Shown here: piece after piece, positions 1-9,260 of the stretch
Position numbering within the stretch: position 1 is the first letter of the stretch
How the letters are laid out: every line of letters begins with the position of its first letter
Assembly: GCF_014698145.1 (NCBI RefSeq)
Contig: NZ_JACJSM010000014.1
Span: 1-64,000 of the forward strand
Direction: 5' to 3'
From: Oscillatoria sp. FACHB-1406
GTDB lineage: Bacteria > Cyanobacteriota > Cyanobacteriia > Cyanobacteriales > Spirulinaceae
Length of the DNA: 64,000 bases
Notes under the pieces: model-generated
The model's database searches: none
What the model was told of the DNA's origin: nothing
Seen by the model: the letters and a program-made list of their open reading frames with translations, nothing else
Position numbers and translations under genes: made by a program

Positions 1-39
1 GCCTGGGGAGAGTTCGACCTCTGTCAACTAGACGCAAAT

Positions 40-189
40 CTAGTTGGCAAGTTGTCTCGCTGAATCAGGAATCCCCGTTACTTTAGTACGGGGAGTGTCA
101 AACTCCTCGACTTGCTGGCGTAAGGTATGAAGTTCGTTTTGAAGCGCTTCGTAAGTTTCGAGATCGAGAGTAATCGATGATTGCAGCAT
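40..189 (-). CDS. small hypothetical coiled-coil protein
   Basis: This is a short minus-strand reading frame directly downstream of the YggT gene. From the ATG at 189 it encodes 49 residues, with a heptad-like helical stretch (ITLDLETYEALQNELHTLRQ) followed by a polar tail. The frame stays open upstream to a TTG at 279, only a few bases after the yggT stop, so a 79-residue form translated by coupling is also possible. No family is recognised. Its position at the end of a likely two-gene transcript is the main support, and it could be a chance frame. Confidence 0.4.
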   Translation of the reverse strand: MLQSSITLDLETYEALQNELHTLRQQVEEFDTPRTKVTGIPDSARQLAN

Positions 190-282
190 GGGAAGAGGTT
201 GGGCTAACCCGCAAAGGGTATCAATGCTCTTTGGATTAACCTTAACTTTCCCAATTTGACTAGCTCGGCTCCACTCCAAGCC

Positions 283-564
283 CTACAGAATTTTTAATAT
301 CCCTTGTTGCCCGACTAAAATTTCTCGCAGTAAGGAGAAAATGCCCACCCAAATAATCGGGGAAATATCGACCCCGCCAATGGGAGGAATGATTTTTCGA
401 GTGGGAATCAAGAAGGGTTCGGTAGGCAACGCAATGAGGTTGAAAGGGAACCGCTTAAGTTCGACTTGCGGATACCAAGTTAGGACGATGCGGATAATAA
501 AAAGAAAGATGGTTAAGCCGAGAAGAAGACTGAGACTCAAAATTCCAAAATCTGCGGTACTCAT
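283..564 (-). CDS. YggT family membrane protein (Ycf19-like)
   Basis: The 93-residue protein has two hydrophobic segments (about residues 6-30 and 68-88) separated by a conserved-looking loop with RKIIPPIGGVDISPIIW. That proline- and glycine-rich loop is the hallmark of the YggT/Ycf19 family. Members are small inner or thylakoid membrane proteins; in plastids and cyanobacteria some relatives are linked to chloroplast division or photosynthetic complex assembly. Length and topology match the family. It is transcribed away from psbX, so the 565-736 gap should hold divergent promoters. The precise role of this copy is not known from sequence. Confidence 0.85.
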   Translation of the reverse strand: MSTADFGILSLSLLLGLTIFLFIIRIVLTWYPQVELKRFPFNLIALPTEPFLIPTRKIIPPIGGVDISPIIWVGIFSLLREILVGQQGILKIL

Positions 565-736
565 AAAGCGTCACTGTATTACTTTTTGTTAAAAAACTTG
601 CTTTATTATAAGCGATGTGCATGAATTGCAGGGCGCAGAGGGTCAAAGCCGAACCCGCTTTCTCTAATTGTCTCGTTTTGTGACAAACTTTTAAATATAT
701 CGTCATTAAAAAAACCCTACGCATTGGAAAAAAACT

Positions 737-856
737 ATGACACCATCACTCGCGAACCTCTTTTGGAGCTTGTTCTGGGGAACAGTTATTGTCGTGCTTC
801 CCGTAATTGCCGGTTTGGTCTTTATCAGTCAGAAAGATAAAATTCAACGCCGCTAA
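737..856 (+). CDS. psbX: photosystem II protein PsbX
   Basis: A 39-residue single-span protein starts MTPSLANLFWSLFWGTVIVV and ends ISQKDKIQRR. The short N-terminus, one transmembrane helix and basic ISQ-DK-QR tail are typical of cyanobacterial PsbX, a low-molecular-mass subunit at the periphery of photosystem II near cytochrome b559, involved in quinone turnover at the QB site. The length (39) fits the family. The next gene on the same strand is ycf66, a pairing I recall from other cyanobacteria. A 24-nt perfect palindrome follows the stop codon. Confidence 0.93.
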   Translation: MTPSLANLFWSLFWGTVIVVLPVIAGLVFISQKDKIQRR

Positions 857-893
857 GCGCTCTGAAGGCAAGCTCAACCGCGTCAGAGGTCTA

Positions 894-917
894 GGGGCAT
901 AGCGATCGCTATGCCCC
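894..917. terminator. 24-nt perfect palindrome after psbX
   Basis: GGGGCATAGC-GATC-GCTATGCCCC is a perfect inverted repeat centred on a HIP1-type GCGATCGC. It lies between psbX and ycf66 and would form a strong hairpin, but no T-tract follows, so it may attenuate or stabilise RNA rather than terminate. The same GGGGCATAGC arm recurs in dispersed repeats at 24057-24076. Confidence 0.45.
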
Positions 918-973
918 GATAGGACAATTGCAGTTAAAGCTCGCTAGGATAAGACTGATATAGGAGAATCATT

Positions 974-1912
974 ATGGTGAATTTTGGAGTCGGCCCTGCC
1001 TTCGTGTTGGGGGTTTTCCTGGCAGTCGCAGGAGCGGGATTATATTTTTTGCGATCGGTACGCCCGGAACTGTCGCGGGATCACGATATCTTTTTTGCGG
1101 CAGTCGGTTTAGTCTGCGGCTTAATTTTAATGTTTTACGGCTGGCGCTTGGAACCGGCGCTTCAGTTCGGTCAGTTTTTGCTGGCGGGGACGACGATCTT
1201 TTTTGCTTACGAAGCGATTAAGCTGCGGGGAATTGCCACCGAACAGGCGCGGCGCACGACTCCGATTGTGGATGAAGATCGCCCGGTGAGTCGCGTTTAC
1301 CAGAAAGAGGCGAAGTTGGATGATTACGATCCTTACGAGGGTCGCCGTTTGGAGGGCGCGCGCGATCGCCGCCCGGATTATGAAGCCGAGGAACGCCGTC
1401 CCCAAAGAAATTCCCGAGGAACTCGCCCCCGAACTGAGGAAAGCCAGAGAACTCGGCGTTCTCGTCCCGCTCCCGACCGTCGCACAGCGCCAAGCGGCCC
1501 CCTGCGCGATCGCTATGAGGATTGGAACGAGACGGAAAGTTACGAAGAAACGGATTATGCGGCGAGTCGATCGCGCCGTTCTCGCCCCGAGACCGTTGAG
1601 GACGAACCACCTGGCCGCCAGAAAACGCGGCGATCGCGTCCCGGCGATACCGATTTCGATGCAACACCGGTCGATTATCAGCCGATTGAGAGCGAAGAAG
1701 AAGCGAGTAATGGCTATAACTCGGATTACGACGAGCGCCCTCGCCCGAAGCGCGAATCTCGCTATGACGAACCTCCGGCGCGATCGCGGAACGACTACGA
1801 CCCGATGAATTACGGTCAGCCTTACGAGGATGACGAAGAAGACGAGGGTGAGTACGATGAGGGCGATGAAGGAGTCGAACCGCGCCGCAGTAGCGATCGC
1901 TTCGATTATTGA
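974..1912 (+). CDS. ycf66: Ycf66 family protein
   Basis: The 312-residue protein has an N-terminal membrane part (residues 1-85) with three hydrophobic segments: FVLGVFLAVAGAGLYFL, FFAAVGLVCGLILMFYGW and FGQFLLAGTTIFFAYEAIKL. This is the conserved Ycf66 core found in cyanobacteria and some plastids. The remaining ~220 residues are low-complexity, rich in Arg, Asp, Glu, Tyr and Ser (RRSRP, DYDPY, EEDEGEYDEG), longer than the core and probably disordered. AGGAGA sits just upstream of the ATG and decides the start. It follows psbX on the same strand. The function is unknown; a thylakoid location is inferred. Confidence 0.85.
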   Translation: MVNFGVGPAFVLGVFLAVAGAGLYFLRSVRPELSRDHDIFFAAVGLVCGLILMFYGWRLEPALQFGQFLLAGTTIFFAYEAIKLRGIATEQARRTTPIVDEDRPVSRVYQKEAKLDDYDPYEGRRLEGARDRRPDYEAEERRPQRNSRGTRPRTEESQRTRRSRPAPDRRTAPSGPLRDRYEDWNETESYEETDYAASRSRRSRPETVEDEPPGRQKTRRSRPGDTDFDATPVDYQPIESEEEASNGYNSDYDERPRPKRESRYDEPPARSRNDYDPMNYGQPYEDDEEDEGEYDEGDEGVEPRRSSDRFDY

Positions 1913-1949
1913 GAAGACGGGGAAGTAAGGAGAGCGAGCGATTGCGGAA

Positions 1950-2480
1950 ATGAAGGCGCTTCGAGGGTTAAGGTACGCGATCGCATTGACGTTACTGAGT
2001 TTGACGGTCGGCTGTCAAACTCCAGACGCGCCCATCGGCTCGACTTCCCTCAACAGCCGCTACAACGACGAACAACCAGCGCTTAGCGGTGACGGGCGCT
2101 GGTTAGCTTTTGTCTCCAATCGCAACGGTCGCAGTGAGATTTTGGTGTACGATCGCCGCCAGAAGCGCTTCGTGCAACTGCCGGGATTGCTGGTGCAAGA
2201 CGCGATCGCTCAATCCCCCAGTTTGAGTCTGACCGGGCGCTATATGACCTATCTGATTAATAATCAGGGACGCGCCGATCTCGCTCTCTACGACCGCGCG
2301 ATCGGGCGATCGCAAATTCTCAGCGGTAACTACCGCAGTTGGATTGCCAACCCCAAAATTAGCCCCAACGGGCGTTACATCGTCTTTGAATCCGCGCGCA
2401 AAGGCCAATGGGACATCGAAGTTCTCGATCGCGGGCCGGAAATCGAACTCGATATCCCCGAAGGCAGTCCCGTTAACTAA
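1950..2480 (+). CDS. PD40/TolB-like lipoprotein
   Basis: The 176-residue protein starts with a lipoprotein signal ending LTVGC, so Cys22 would be lipidated and the protein anchored in a membrane facing the periplasm. It then has three PD40-type beta-propeller repeats, each with a recognisable S-x-DGRW/NGRY core: ALSGDGRWLAFVSNRNG, SLSLTGRYMTYLINNQG and KISPNGRYIVFESARKG. These match the C-terminal propeller of TolB but make only about half a propeller, so it may oligomerise or act differently. There is no TolA/Pal neighbourhood. It ends 138 nt before the Tat-exported gene and could share its transcript. Confidence 0.75.
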   Translation: MKALRGLRYAIALTLLSLTVGCQTPDAPIGSTSLNSRYNDEQPALSGDGRWLAFVSNRNGRSEILVYDRRQKRFVQLPGLLVQDAIAQSPSLSLTGRYMTYLINNQGRADLALYDRAIGRSQILSGNYRSWIANPKISPNGRYIVFESARKGQWDIEVLDRGPEIELDIPEGSPVN

Positions 2481-2618
2481 CCGCCTCCATCACAAACCCG
2501 CGCTTCCCAGTCTTGCGATTAGGCATTCCTACCCCACACCCGCGATCGCATCAAAAATTGAAATGCAACCATCGCGGCATCCTCCCGTCCTACAATAACA
2601 CTGACAACTGACGAAGGA

Positions 2619-3404
2619 ATGACGATTAAAATGAAACGGCGACAGTTAATCCGCTACGGCGGCGCAAGTTTGCTGACCGCAGCCGGTCTTCTTGCCACCT
2701 CGGACTGGGAGCGCGCGCAAGCGCAGTCTCGAGGCAACCTGACCGTAAAAGCATTAGGTCATACTTGCTTTTTATTCTCCGGCGGCGGAATGAGAATCTT
2801 AGTCAACCCCTTCCGCACCCTCGGCTGCACTAAAGGCTATCGCTTGCCAAAAGTCGAAGCCGACCTCGTATTAGTTAGCAGTCAGTTGTTTGATGAAGGC
2901 GCAGCCGAGAATTTACCCGGAAATCCCCGAACTCTCTTTGAAGCAGGCGCATTTGAAGTTCGCAACACGCAATTTCAGGGCATCGAACTCAACCACGACC
3001 GCGAAGGCGGACGCAGATTTGGGAAAAATGTCGCTTGGCGCTGGACGCAAGCCGGAGTGAATATCCTGCATCTCGGCGGTGCGGTCTCCCAGATTGGCAT
3101 CGAAGAACAAATCCTCATCGGTCGCCCCGATATCGCCTTCATTCCCGTCGGCGGCGGCCCCAAAGCCTACACCCCCGAAGAAGCCCTGCAAGCCCTCAAA
3201 GCCATTCGCCCCAAAATTGCCGTTCCCACCCATTACCGCACCCAAGCCGCCGATGCTAGCGCCTGCGATATCGTCTCCGTAGACTCATTTTTGGAATTAG
3301 CCGCCGAATTCCCCGTCAGTCGCATTGGCGATACCCTAGCCCTTTCCCCCGGAAATATCCCCCAAGATGGAACCGTAATTCGGGTCATGGGATATCGTTT
3401 CTAA
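2619..3404 (+). CDS. Tat-exported MBL-fold protein with degenerate metal site
   Basis: The 261-residue protein opens with a twin-arginine signal (KRRQLIRYGGASLLTAAGLL, cleavage near AQAQS), so it should be exported folded. The rest resembles the UlaG-like metallo-beta-lactamase fold: GHTCFLFSGGGMRILVNPF near residues 47-65, HLGGAVSQ and a late PTHYRT. The key HxHxDH motif after the ADLVLVS strand is replaced by S88-Q-L-F-D92-E93, so three of its four metal ligands are missing. The late histidine persists. It is probably a non-hydrolytic or altered-metal homologue. Start alternatives are the ATG at 2619 and the ATG at 2631. Confidence 0.75.
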   Translation: MTIKMKRRQLIRYGGASLLTAAGLLATSDWERAQAQSRGNLTVKALGHTCFLFSGGGMRILVNPFRTLGCTKGYRLPKVEADLVLVSSQLFDEGAAENLPGNPRTLFEAGAFEVRNTQFQGIELNHDREGGRRFGKNVAWRWTQAGVNILHLGGAVSQIGIEEQILIGRPDIAFIPVGGGPKAYTPEEALQALKAIRPKIAVPTHYRTQAADASACDIVSVDSFLELAAEFPVSRIGDTLALSPGNIPQDGTVIRVMGYRF

Positions 3405-3824
3405 GCCAATTTGTAGGGTGGGCATTGCCGCAGCACTTTTAAATTTAGGGTGCAACTTTAAATTGGCAATGCCCACCATCTAAGTTTTTGTGGGCAAGGT
3501 CATTCAATGAATCTCTTAAAAATAACCCTCATCGCTTTGCCTACCCTACTTTATACTTTCTTTCTAAGGTTTTCGCTCTCCGGGGCAGCCGCACTGCTAT
3601 GCCCTCTTTGGGAACCGTGCAAAATCCAGGAAAATTGTTATGAGAGCGTTTTTTCTATTCCTCAAGCCCCTCAACGCCTTCTCATTGTGAACTTTTGTAA
3701 CAAATTTTGGGGTTTTGCGTAAAAAACGAGCCGCAAGCCAGAGAAGCCTATAGAAGCTATTGAATCCAATAATTTTGCTTCTACCCTCGCCGGATTAACT
3801 TTAATACGCCGACCTGCAACATCT
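3405..3824. repeat. intergenic region with degenerate dispersed repeats
   Basis: No convincing gene is present. At 3412-3480 there is an inverted-repeat element (GTAGGGTGGGCATTGCC ... GGCAATGCCCACC). It is followed at 3490-3551 by a TGGGCAAGG...TTTGCCTACCC hairpin unit that has a relative at 9186-9245. At 3582-3640 there is half of the element that is complete at 24018-24113. The region before 3825 should contain the promoter of the large subtilase gene, but I see no clear Shine-Dalgarno sequence. Confidence 0.6.
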
Positions 3825-6800
3825 ATGCGCTTCTTTCAACGTCTCTTCGGTAAACCCCAGCCGTCTCGCAAAACCACCAAAGGTTTCGGTCAAACCTTCG
3901 TTCTCGAACCCATTTTAACCCCTTCTGGTTTACTCGACTTCGATAGCGGTGATGATAGTCCCGACTTCGACAGCACGGATATTCCCGACTTTCACCCCGT
4001 CGAAATTACCGACTTCGCCCAGCATCCCCTCATCAACGATGCAGATTTACAAGAAATCGACTTTTTTGGTGCCGATGGCGACCCCGATTTGTTCGCCGAT
4101 TCAGCAGTAGACTTTGATAGCTTGCCCGACTCGCCAACGGATGTTGATGCAAGCGAACCCTTAGATATTGACGGCGATGTCGATTTAAAACTCACCTCAG
4201 ACCAATCTCTTGACAACCTCGAACCGCCCGATGACAGCGGCGATGCTGACGACTTCCTGCCGCCTCCAGTCATAACGACGGACAATTCCAACCCCGTTTT
4301 CCAACAGGGCGTTTTTACTGTTGATTCGAGCGGACAGGTTGGCGTTGACTTCCTGTATGACGGTGGCGGTTATCAAGGCGAACTCGCCATCTTTAACCTC
4401 GACGGTTTAGATGACTTTGACTTCGAGAATCCCGAAGAATTCCGCGCCTTCCTCCTCGAAGCATCAGACCGCGCCCTGAGCGATTCTAACCTCGGTCATG
4501 TGGCGATTTCCGACCTCACCGAAGGCGCTAAATTTAGCGGCAACCTCCCTGAAGGAAATTTCAACGCTGGGGAGTATGTAGGCGTGAAAACCTTCGAGAT
4601 GAATCCGGGGGATAGATTCGCCGTGATGATTGTTCCGAATGGCAGCGTACAGCGCCTCCACGATATTTTAAGCGCCGGGGAAGACTTACCCTTCAAACTG
4701 CAACCGCTGTTCTCCCTCGGTACGGCAAATCCCAATGATTCCTTCCATATGGCGCAATTTGCCGATGTAACTGGCGATGGCAATACGTTTGCGATGGAAG
4801 ACTTGCGAACCGATGGTTGGACAGACCAAGATTACAACGATATCGTCTTCCAAGTGCGCGGCGCAACTGGGGAAGCCGTCGATTTAGATGAAGTTATCAA
4901 TCCTGATAACGACTGGCGAGGGACGGATATTGGTCAAGCTTTGATTGGTTATGCGATCGATCGCGCCTACGAATCAGACATTCCTTTTTTAACGGAAAGA
5001 ATCTGGCAAAACCCAGAATATCGCTTGCATCTCCTCGAAGCTTTCTCGCAATCTGAGGATCCGCGTTTTGATAGCGCGATCGAAATTTTAACGACCTCAG
5101 CCCTCAAAGATGACTTTGATTTCAGTCAACTCTCGGGACAAGTTCGCATCCTCGAGCAAGCCTTAAATGACCCAGCCAATCATGCGATTTTAGAAGCGCT
5201 ACAAACTAATATCATCGCCTTCACTCCAGGCTTTGAAGCACCCAATCTAGAAATCGCCGAAGTCTTTACCGATACAGTAGAGCATTACGGAGGTGCGGGT
5301 TACGTCGGAAATGCAAGTAGTGGAGTTGTTCGTATTGGCGATGGTTATATCCAAGAATTCAACTCCGGCGGCGCGGGTTCCGGTGCGATTTTGTATGGCG
5401 ATGGTTACGAACGAGCAATCTTTCTCTCTGGAGAGGAATGGCAAACGTTTCAAGCTAATGGCGGAGTCCAAACTCAAGGATACCCAACCGAGCATCCAGT
5501 ACCTCCAAGTGATGGTGGCGAACCGATAGAGCTTCCTTCAGACGACCTCACGCTTCCTGCACCAAATGGCGGTGGAGTGCAACCCCAAGATTCTAATGTC
5601 TTGCCCGATAGCAGCGGAGTTCAACCTCAAGTTTCTAACGTCTTACCTAATAGCGGTGAGAGCCAACCTTTAAATCCCGGAATATCGCCGAATGATGGCG
5701 ATATTCAACCCCAAAACTCTCCAACATCGCCCATTTATACCAACCCAGCTAACGGCAACCGTTATTTCCTTACCCAACAAAATACTTGGGCTAACGCTCA
5801 AAGTCAGGCTAGAGCGGCTGGGGGCAATTTGGTGACGATTAATAATGCTACCGAACAAGCATGGCTTAACTCAACCTTTGGGAATACCGAGCGCCTTTGG
5901 ATTGGTCTGACGGATAGCGAACTCTACGGTGCGACTGAGGGGAATTTCCGTTGGGTGAGTGGCGAACCGGTGACTTACACGAATTGGCTGCCTGGGAATC
6001 CAGACAATTGGCATCACACCTCAACTCTTGAAGGTGAAGATTTTGGGGAAATGAATTACGGTTCCCCCGGACAATGGAATGATGCACCGAGTGTAAACAA
6101 TGCAGGAATGGCAGTTAGTTTTCGTGGGATTGTCGAAATCTTAAATCGCGCTCCCGTTGTATCTGCCAACAACCAAATCGCATATCCCTATCAAACAATT
6201 GTTCCATCCTTCTCTGCGATCGATCCCGAGGGAACGCCTATCAGTTATTACGCTTTTTATGACAGCAATAGCAGCAACACAAGCGGTTACATTACTGTCA
6301 ATGGTGTCCGGCAAGCAGCGGGACAGGCTATCTACGTTCCTAGCAGTCAGTTGAACACGGTTCGCTTTGTTGGTGGCAGTTCGCCAGGAGATGATGGCTT
6401 GTACGTTTCCGCTCGAGATAATCATCTTTGGAGTAATTGGACAAGCTTCAATGTTAATACAGATTCTGCACCCAATACATTAGGCTCAGCGCGGGATATC
6501 ATCTTAGGTCAATCGCTCGCAGAATATGTCAGCGAGTACGATCGCGATGACTACTATCGCTTTACAATTAACAATCTCAGTCGGGTTAATCTCAATCTTT
6601 CCGGTTTGAGCGCCGATGCCGATTTGAACTTGCTTGATGCTTTTGGTAACGTTATTGCTGTTTCTACACTATCTGGAACTAGCCCAGACTCCATTACTCG
6701 AGATCTCAATCCGGGAACCTATTACGTTCGAGTGAATCGCTTTGATGGCAGCACTAATTACACGCTTGCGACCTCAGCGCAAATCCTTCAACCCAATCGT

Positions 6801-9062
6801 CCTCCAGTTGTCAATGCGAATCATCAAACCGTTGCCCCCGGTCAAGCAATTTTCCCAAACTTTACAGTTAGCGATCCCGACGGCAATGCCATTACTCATT
6901 ACCGCTTCCAAGACTTAAGCAATGGTGGCGGCTATTTCACGTTTAACGGCATACCCATCTCTAGCGGTCAAGTCCTTGAACTTCCTGCTTCTCAAATCGG
7001 TAGCTTGCGATTCGTCGGTGGAAGTAACTTAGGTGACGATCGCGTTCAAATTTCCGCTTTTGATGGCAAAGTCTGGAGCGATTGGCGCGATTTTACTATC
7101 AGCACCGATACCGCCGGAAATATTACCAGTGCCGCTCGTAATATTAACTTAACCTCCTCTTGGCAATCTCTAGGAGAGTATGTCAGTCCTTTCGATACTG
7201 ACGACTATTATCGATTCACGCTCAACGGTAATAATCGGGTTGAACTCAGTATCTCTGGTTTAAGTTCCGATGCCGATTTGTACCTGCTTGATTCTGCTGG
7301 CAATATGCTGGCTTCGTCTACCCTGAGTGGGAGTAGCATTGATTCGATTATTCGAGAGTTGAATGCAGGCACATACTTCGTGCGCGTGAAGCAATTTAAC
7401 GGCAGTACAAACTACAACTTAAATTATCGCGGTATTCCGGTCGTCACGGGGCCGCAATTTACCAGCTTCTCCGTCACCGATGCTTCGGGAGATGGCACGA
7501 GCGATACAGTGTTCCAACGCGGTGCGCTGCGATTTAACTGGGCGACAAATGTAGCAGCTAATAACGTCCGGATGTATGCTCGACATAACAGTACGGGGGT
7601 TATTACCGACTTAGGAAATGTCAGTAATGGCGGATTAGTTAACCTCAATACTCAACCTCTTGCTTCTGGCAATTACAGCGTCTACGCTCAAGCCCAAGAT
7701 GCTAATGGTAACTGGGGGCGTTCGGCGGAAGTTCCTATGCGCGTGCTGGCTTTCAATCTTCAGAATGCGAATAGTATCCGTAAAGGCAGTTTTAACAACG
7801 ACTCTCATGTTTTTTCTAATATGACTGAAGGGTCGGTGTTTATCGGACACGGTGGTTCGGATATTTTAGACTTGTCGAGTTTTAATTTGAGCAATGTTAC
7901 GTTCGACCAGAATCGTCGTGCTGTCTTCGGCGGAACGACTTTTGATTGGATGCGAATTAATTCGACGGGTCAAGAAGTTTATTTCCAAGGCTACGAACAG
8001 TTGAAGTTTGCGAACAATCAAGTTTTTAATCTAGGGGTTACTCCTAACGATCCTTTATTTTCACAACAGTGGAACTTAAAGATGATGGATGTTCCGGGTG
8101 CGTGGCGATTTACAACTGGCTCTAGTCAAATTCTGTTGGGGAATATTGATAGCGGTCTAAATTACCATCAAGATCTAAGTCGAATTATTTCAGATCCATC
8201 ACAATCTGATGATGATTCAACGGTCAAATCTTACGGTCATGGGACTGGCGTACAAGGAATTATGGCAGCAAACGCGAATAATGGTATAGGTCTTGCAGGG
8301 ATTAACTGGAATAGCAGCACTTATGTCACTGATATCTTTGGTCCAGACGGGCTTCCAGGGGAGCGTGCGCTCTCTGATGTTGGGAATTACGCTCGCAACA
8401 CAGGTCAAAATGCAGTAGTTAACAACAGTTGGGGATACGCTCCAGGAACTGGTCAAGATACCGTTCAGCGAGATGCCATGAATAATTCTGCATACCGGGA
8501 CAATACCCTTTATATGTTTTCGTCTGGCAATGACGATGTATATCCAGTTAATTACCCAGCCCGCTGGTCAACAGAATTGAGTAATGTAATGGCTGTGGGT
8601 GCTGTTGATGATCGCGGATGGCGGATTACCAAAAATATGACAGAAGGCGGAGGATTATCAGCTGGTGGCTCTACCTGGAAGTGGTCGCCTGATGGCTGGG
8701 GTTCCAACTATGGAACAGGTCTGAGCTTAGTTGCACCAACATTTGTTCCTTCCACCCATATTGATGGTAGTTACTATCAATACTACGACAGTCGCCATCC
8801 GGGTTTCGGCGGTACATCTGCGGCTGCACCCAATGCTTCTGGGGTTGCATCTTTGGTTTGGAGTGCCAACTCTTCTCTCATTGCATCGGATATTCGGAAC
8901 ATTTTAACTAGCACTGCGAATCGTAATTTCGGTTGGTTTAATAGCAACGAATACGGTGCGGGTTTGATTGATGCTGAAGCAGGGGTTCGTCGTGCCGATG
9001 CGTTAGGGCGCAATGGTTCTGTGGCGAGTTTATTCGATCACAGAGGACTATTCTTTGGCTAA
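3825..9062 (+). CDS. giant multidomain S8 (subtilase) serine peptidase
   Basis: The 1745-residue protein has, in order: an N-terminal stretch with FVLEPILTPSGLLDF and an Asp-rich region (to ~150); a DUF4114-like domain (~250-345, DGWTDQDYNDIVFQV); a Pro/Gln-rich linker (~565-635); a C-type-lectin-like domain (~638-773, WIGLTDSELYG); two copies of a cadherin-like domain plus pre-peptidase C-terminal (PPC) domain (~775-984 and ~991-1202); an Ig-like domain; and a C-terminal subtilase. Catalytic residues are Asp1442 (GNIDSG), His1472 (GHGTG) and Ser1665 (GGTSAAAPN), with Asn1569 (SSGNDD) as the likely oxyanion residue. PPC domains normally follow the protease but here precede it. No classical signal peptide is visible. 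An extracellular, glycan-binding protease is inferred. Confidence 0.88.
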   Translation: MRFFQRLFGKPQPSRKTTKGFGQTFVLEPILTPSGLLDFDSGDDSPDFDSTDIPDFHPVEITDFAQHPLINDADLQEIDFFGADGDPDLFADSAVDFDSLPDSPTDVDASEPLDIDGDVDLKLTSDQSLDNLEPPDDSGDADDFLPPPVITTDNSNPVFQQGVFTVDSSGQVGVDFLYDGGGYQGELAIFNLDGLDDFDFENPEEFRAFLLEASDRALSDSNLGHVAISDLTEGAKFSGNLPEGNFNAGEYVGVKTFEMNPGDRFAVMIVPNGSVQRLHDILSAGEDLPFKLQPLFSLGTANPNDSFHMAQFADVTGDGNTFAMEDLRTDGWTDQDYNDIVFQVRGATGEAVDLDEVINPDNDWRGTDIGQALIGYAIDRAYESDIPFLTERIWQNPEYRLHLLEAFSQSEDPRFDSAIEILTTSALKDDFDFSQLSGQVRILEQALNDPANHAILEALQTNIIAFTPGFEAPNLEIAEVFTDTVEHYGGAGYVGNASSGVVRIGDGYIQEFNSGGAGSGAILYGDGYERAIFLSGEEWQTFQANGGVQTQGYPTEHPVPPSDGGEPIELPSDDLTLPAPNGGGVQPQDSNVLPDSSGVQPQVSNVLPNSGESQPLNPGISPNDGDIQPQNSPTSPIYTNPANGNRYFLTQQNTWANAQSQARAAGGNLVTINNATEQAWLNSTFGNTERLWIGLTDSELYGATEGNFRWVSGEPVTYTNWLPGNPDNWHHTSTLEGEDFGEMNYGSPGQWNDAPSVNNAGMAVSFRGIVEILNRAPVVSANNQIAYPYQTIVPSFSAIDPEGTPISYYAFYDSNSSNTSGYITVNGVRQAAGQAIYVPSSQLNTVRFVGGSSPGDDGLYVSARDNHLWSNWTSFNVNTDSAPNTLGSARDIILGQSLAEYVSEYDRDDYYRFTINNLSRVNLNLSGLSADADLNLLDAFGNVIAVSTLSGTSPDSITRDLNPGTYYVRVNRFDGSTNYTLATSAQILQPNRPPVVNANHQTVAPGQAIFPNFTVSDPDGNAITHYRFQDLSNGGGYFTFNGIPISSGQVLELPASQIGSLRFVGGSNLGDDRVQISAFDGKVWSDWRDFTISTDTAGNITSAARNINLTSSWQSLGEYVSPFDTDDYYRFTLNGNNRVELSISGLSSDADLYLLDSAGNMLASSTLSGSSIDSIIRELNAGTYFVRVKQFNGSTNYNLNYRGIPVVTGPQFTSFSVTDASGDGTSDTVFQRGALRFNWATNVAANNVRMYARHNSTGVITDLGNVSNGGLVNLNTQPLASGNYSVYAQAQDANGNWGRSAEVPMRVLAFNLQNANSIRKGSFNNDSHVFSNMTEGSVFIGHGGSDILDLSSFNLSNVTFDQNRRAVFGGTTFDWMRINSTGQEVYFQGYEQLKFANNQVFNLGVTPNDPLFSQQWNLKMMDVPGAWRFTTGSSQILLGNIDSGLNYHQDLSRIISDPSQSDDDSTVKSYGHGTGVQGIMAANANNGIGLAGINWNSSTYVTDIFGPDGLPGERALSDVGNYARNTGQNAVVNNSWGYAPGTGQDTVQRDAMNNSAYRDNTLYMFSSGNDDVYPVNYPARWSTELSNVMAVGAVDDRGWRITKNMTEGGGLSAGGSTWKWSPDGWGSNYGTGLSLVAPTFVPSTHIDGSYYQYYDSRHPGFGGTSAAAPNASGVASLVWSANSSLIASDIRNILTSTANRNFGWFNSNEYGAGLIDAEAGVRRADALGRNGSVASLFDHRGLFFG

Positions 9063-9260
9063 TATCAATTCCTAATCCTGATGCACTAAATTTTATCTGT
9101 AGGGGCAGAGCAATGCTCTGCCATAAATCTGCTTGATTTAAAGTGCAACGTTTAAATTGGTTAACGCACACCACTCGTTTGCTGATGGGCAAGGCAATTC
9201 AATTAATCTTTCAAAAACACCTTCATCGCCTTGCCCACCCGACTTAACTCATAAATTCAA
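9063..9260. repeat. repeat-filled gap after the subtilase gene
   Basis: The gap holds half of a dispersed inverted-repeat element (9064-9122, TGCACTAAATTTTATCTGTAGGGGC). It is followed by a TGGGCAAGGC...GCCTTGCCCA hairpin unit (9186-9245) related to one at 3490-3551 on the other side of the protease gene. No gene is seen. Confidence 0.55.

Noticed and set aside
3507..3722. 71-codon plus-strand frame starting MNLLKITLIALPTLLYTFFL
   Set aside because: It is built from dispersed repeat sequence found elsewhere in the window, lacks a ribosome site, and has no recognisable family.
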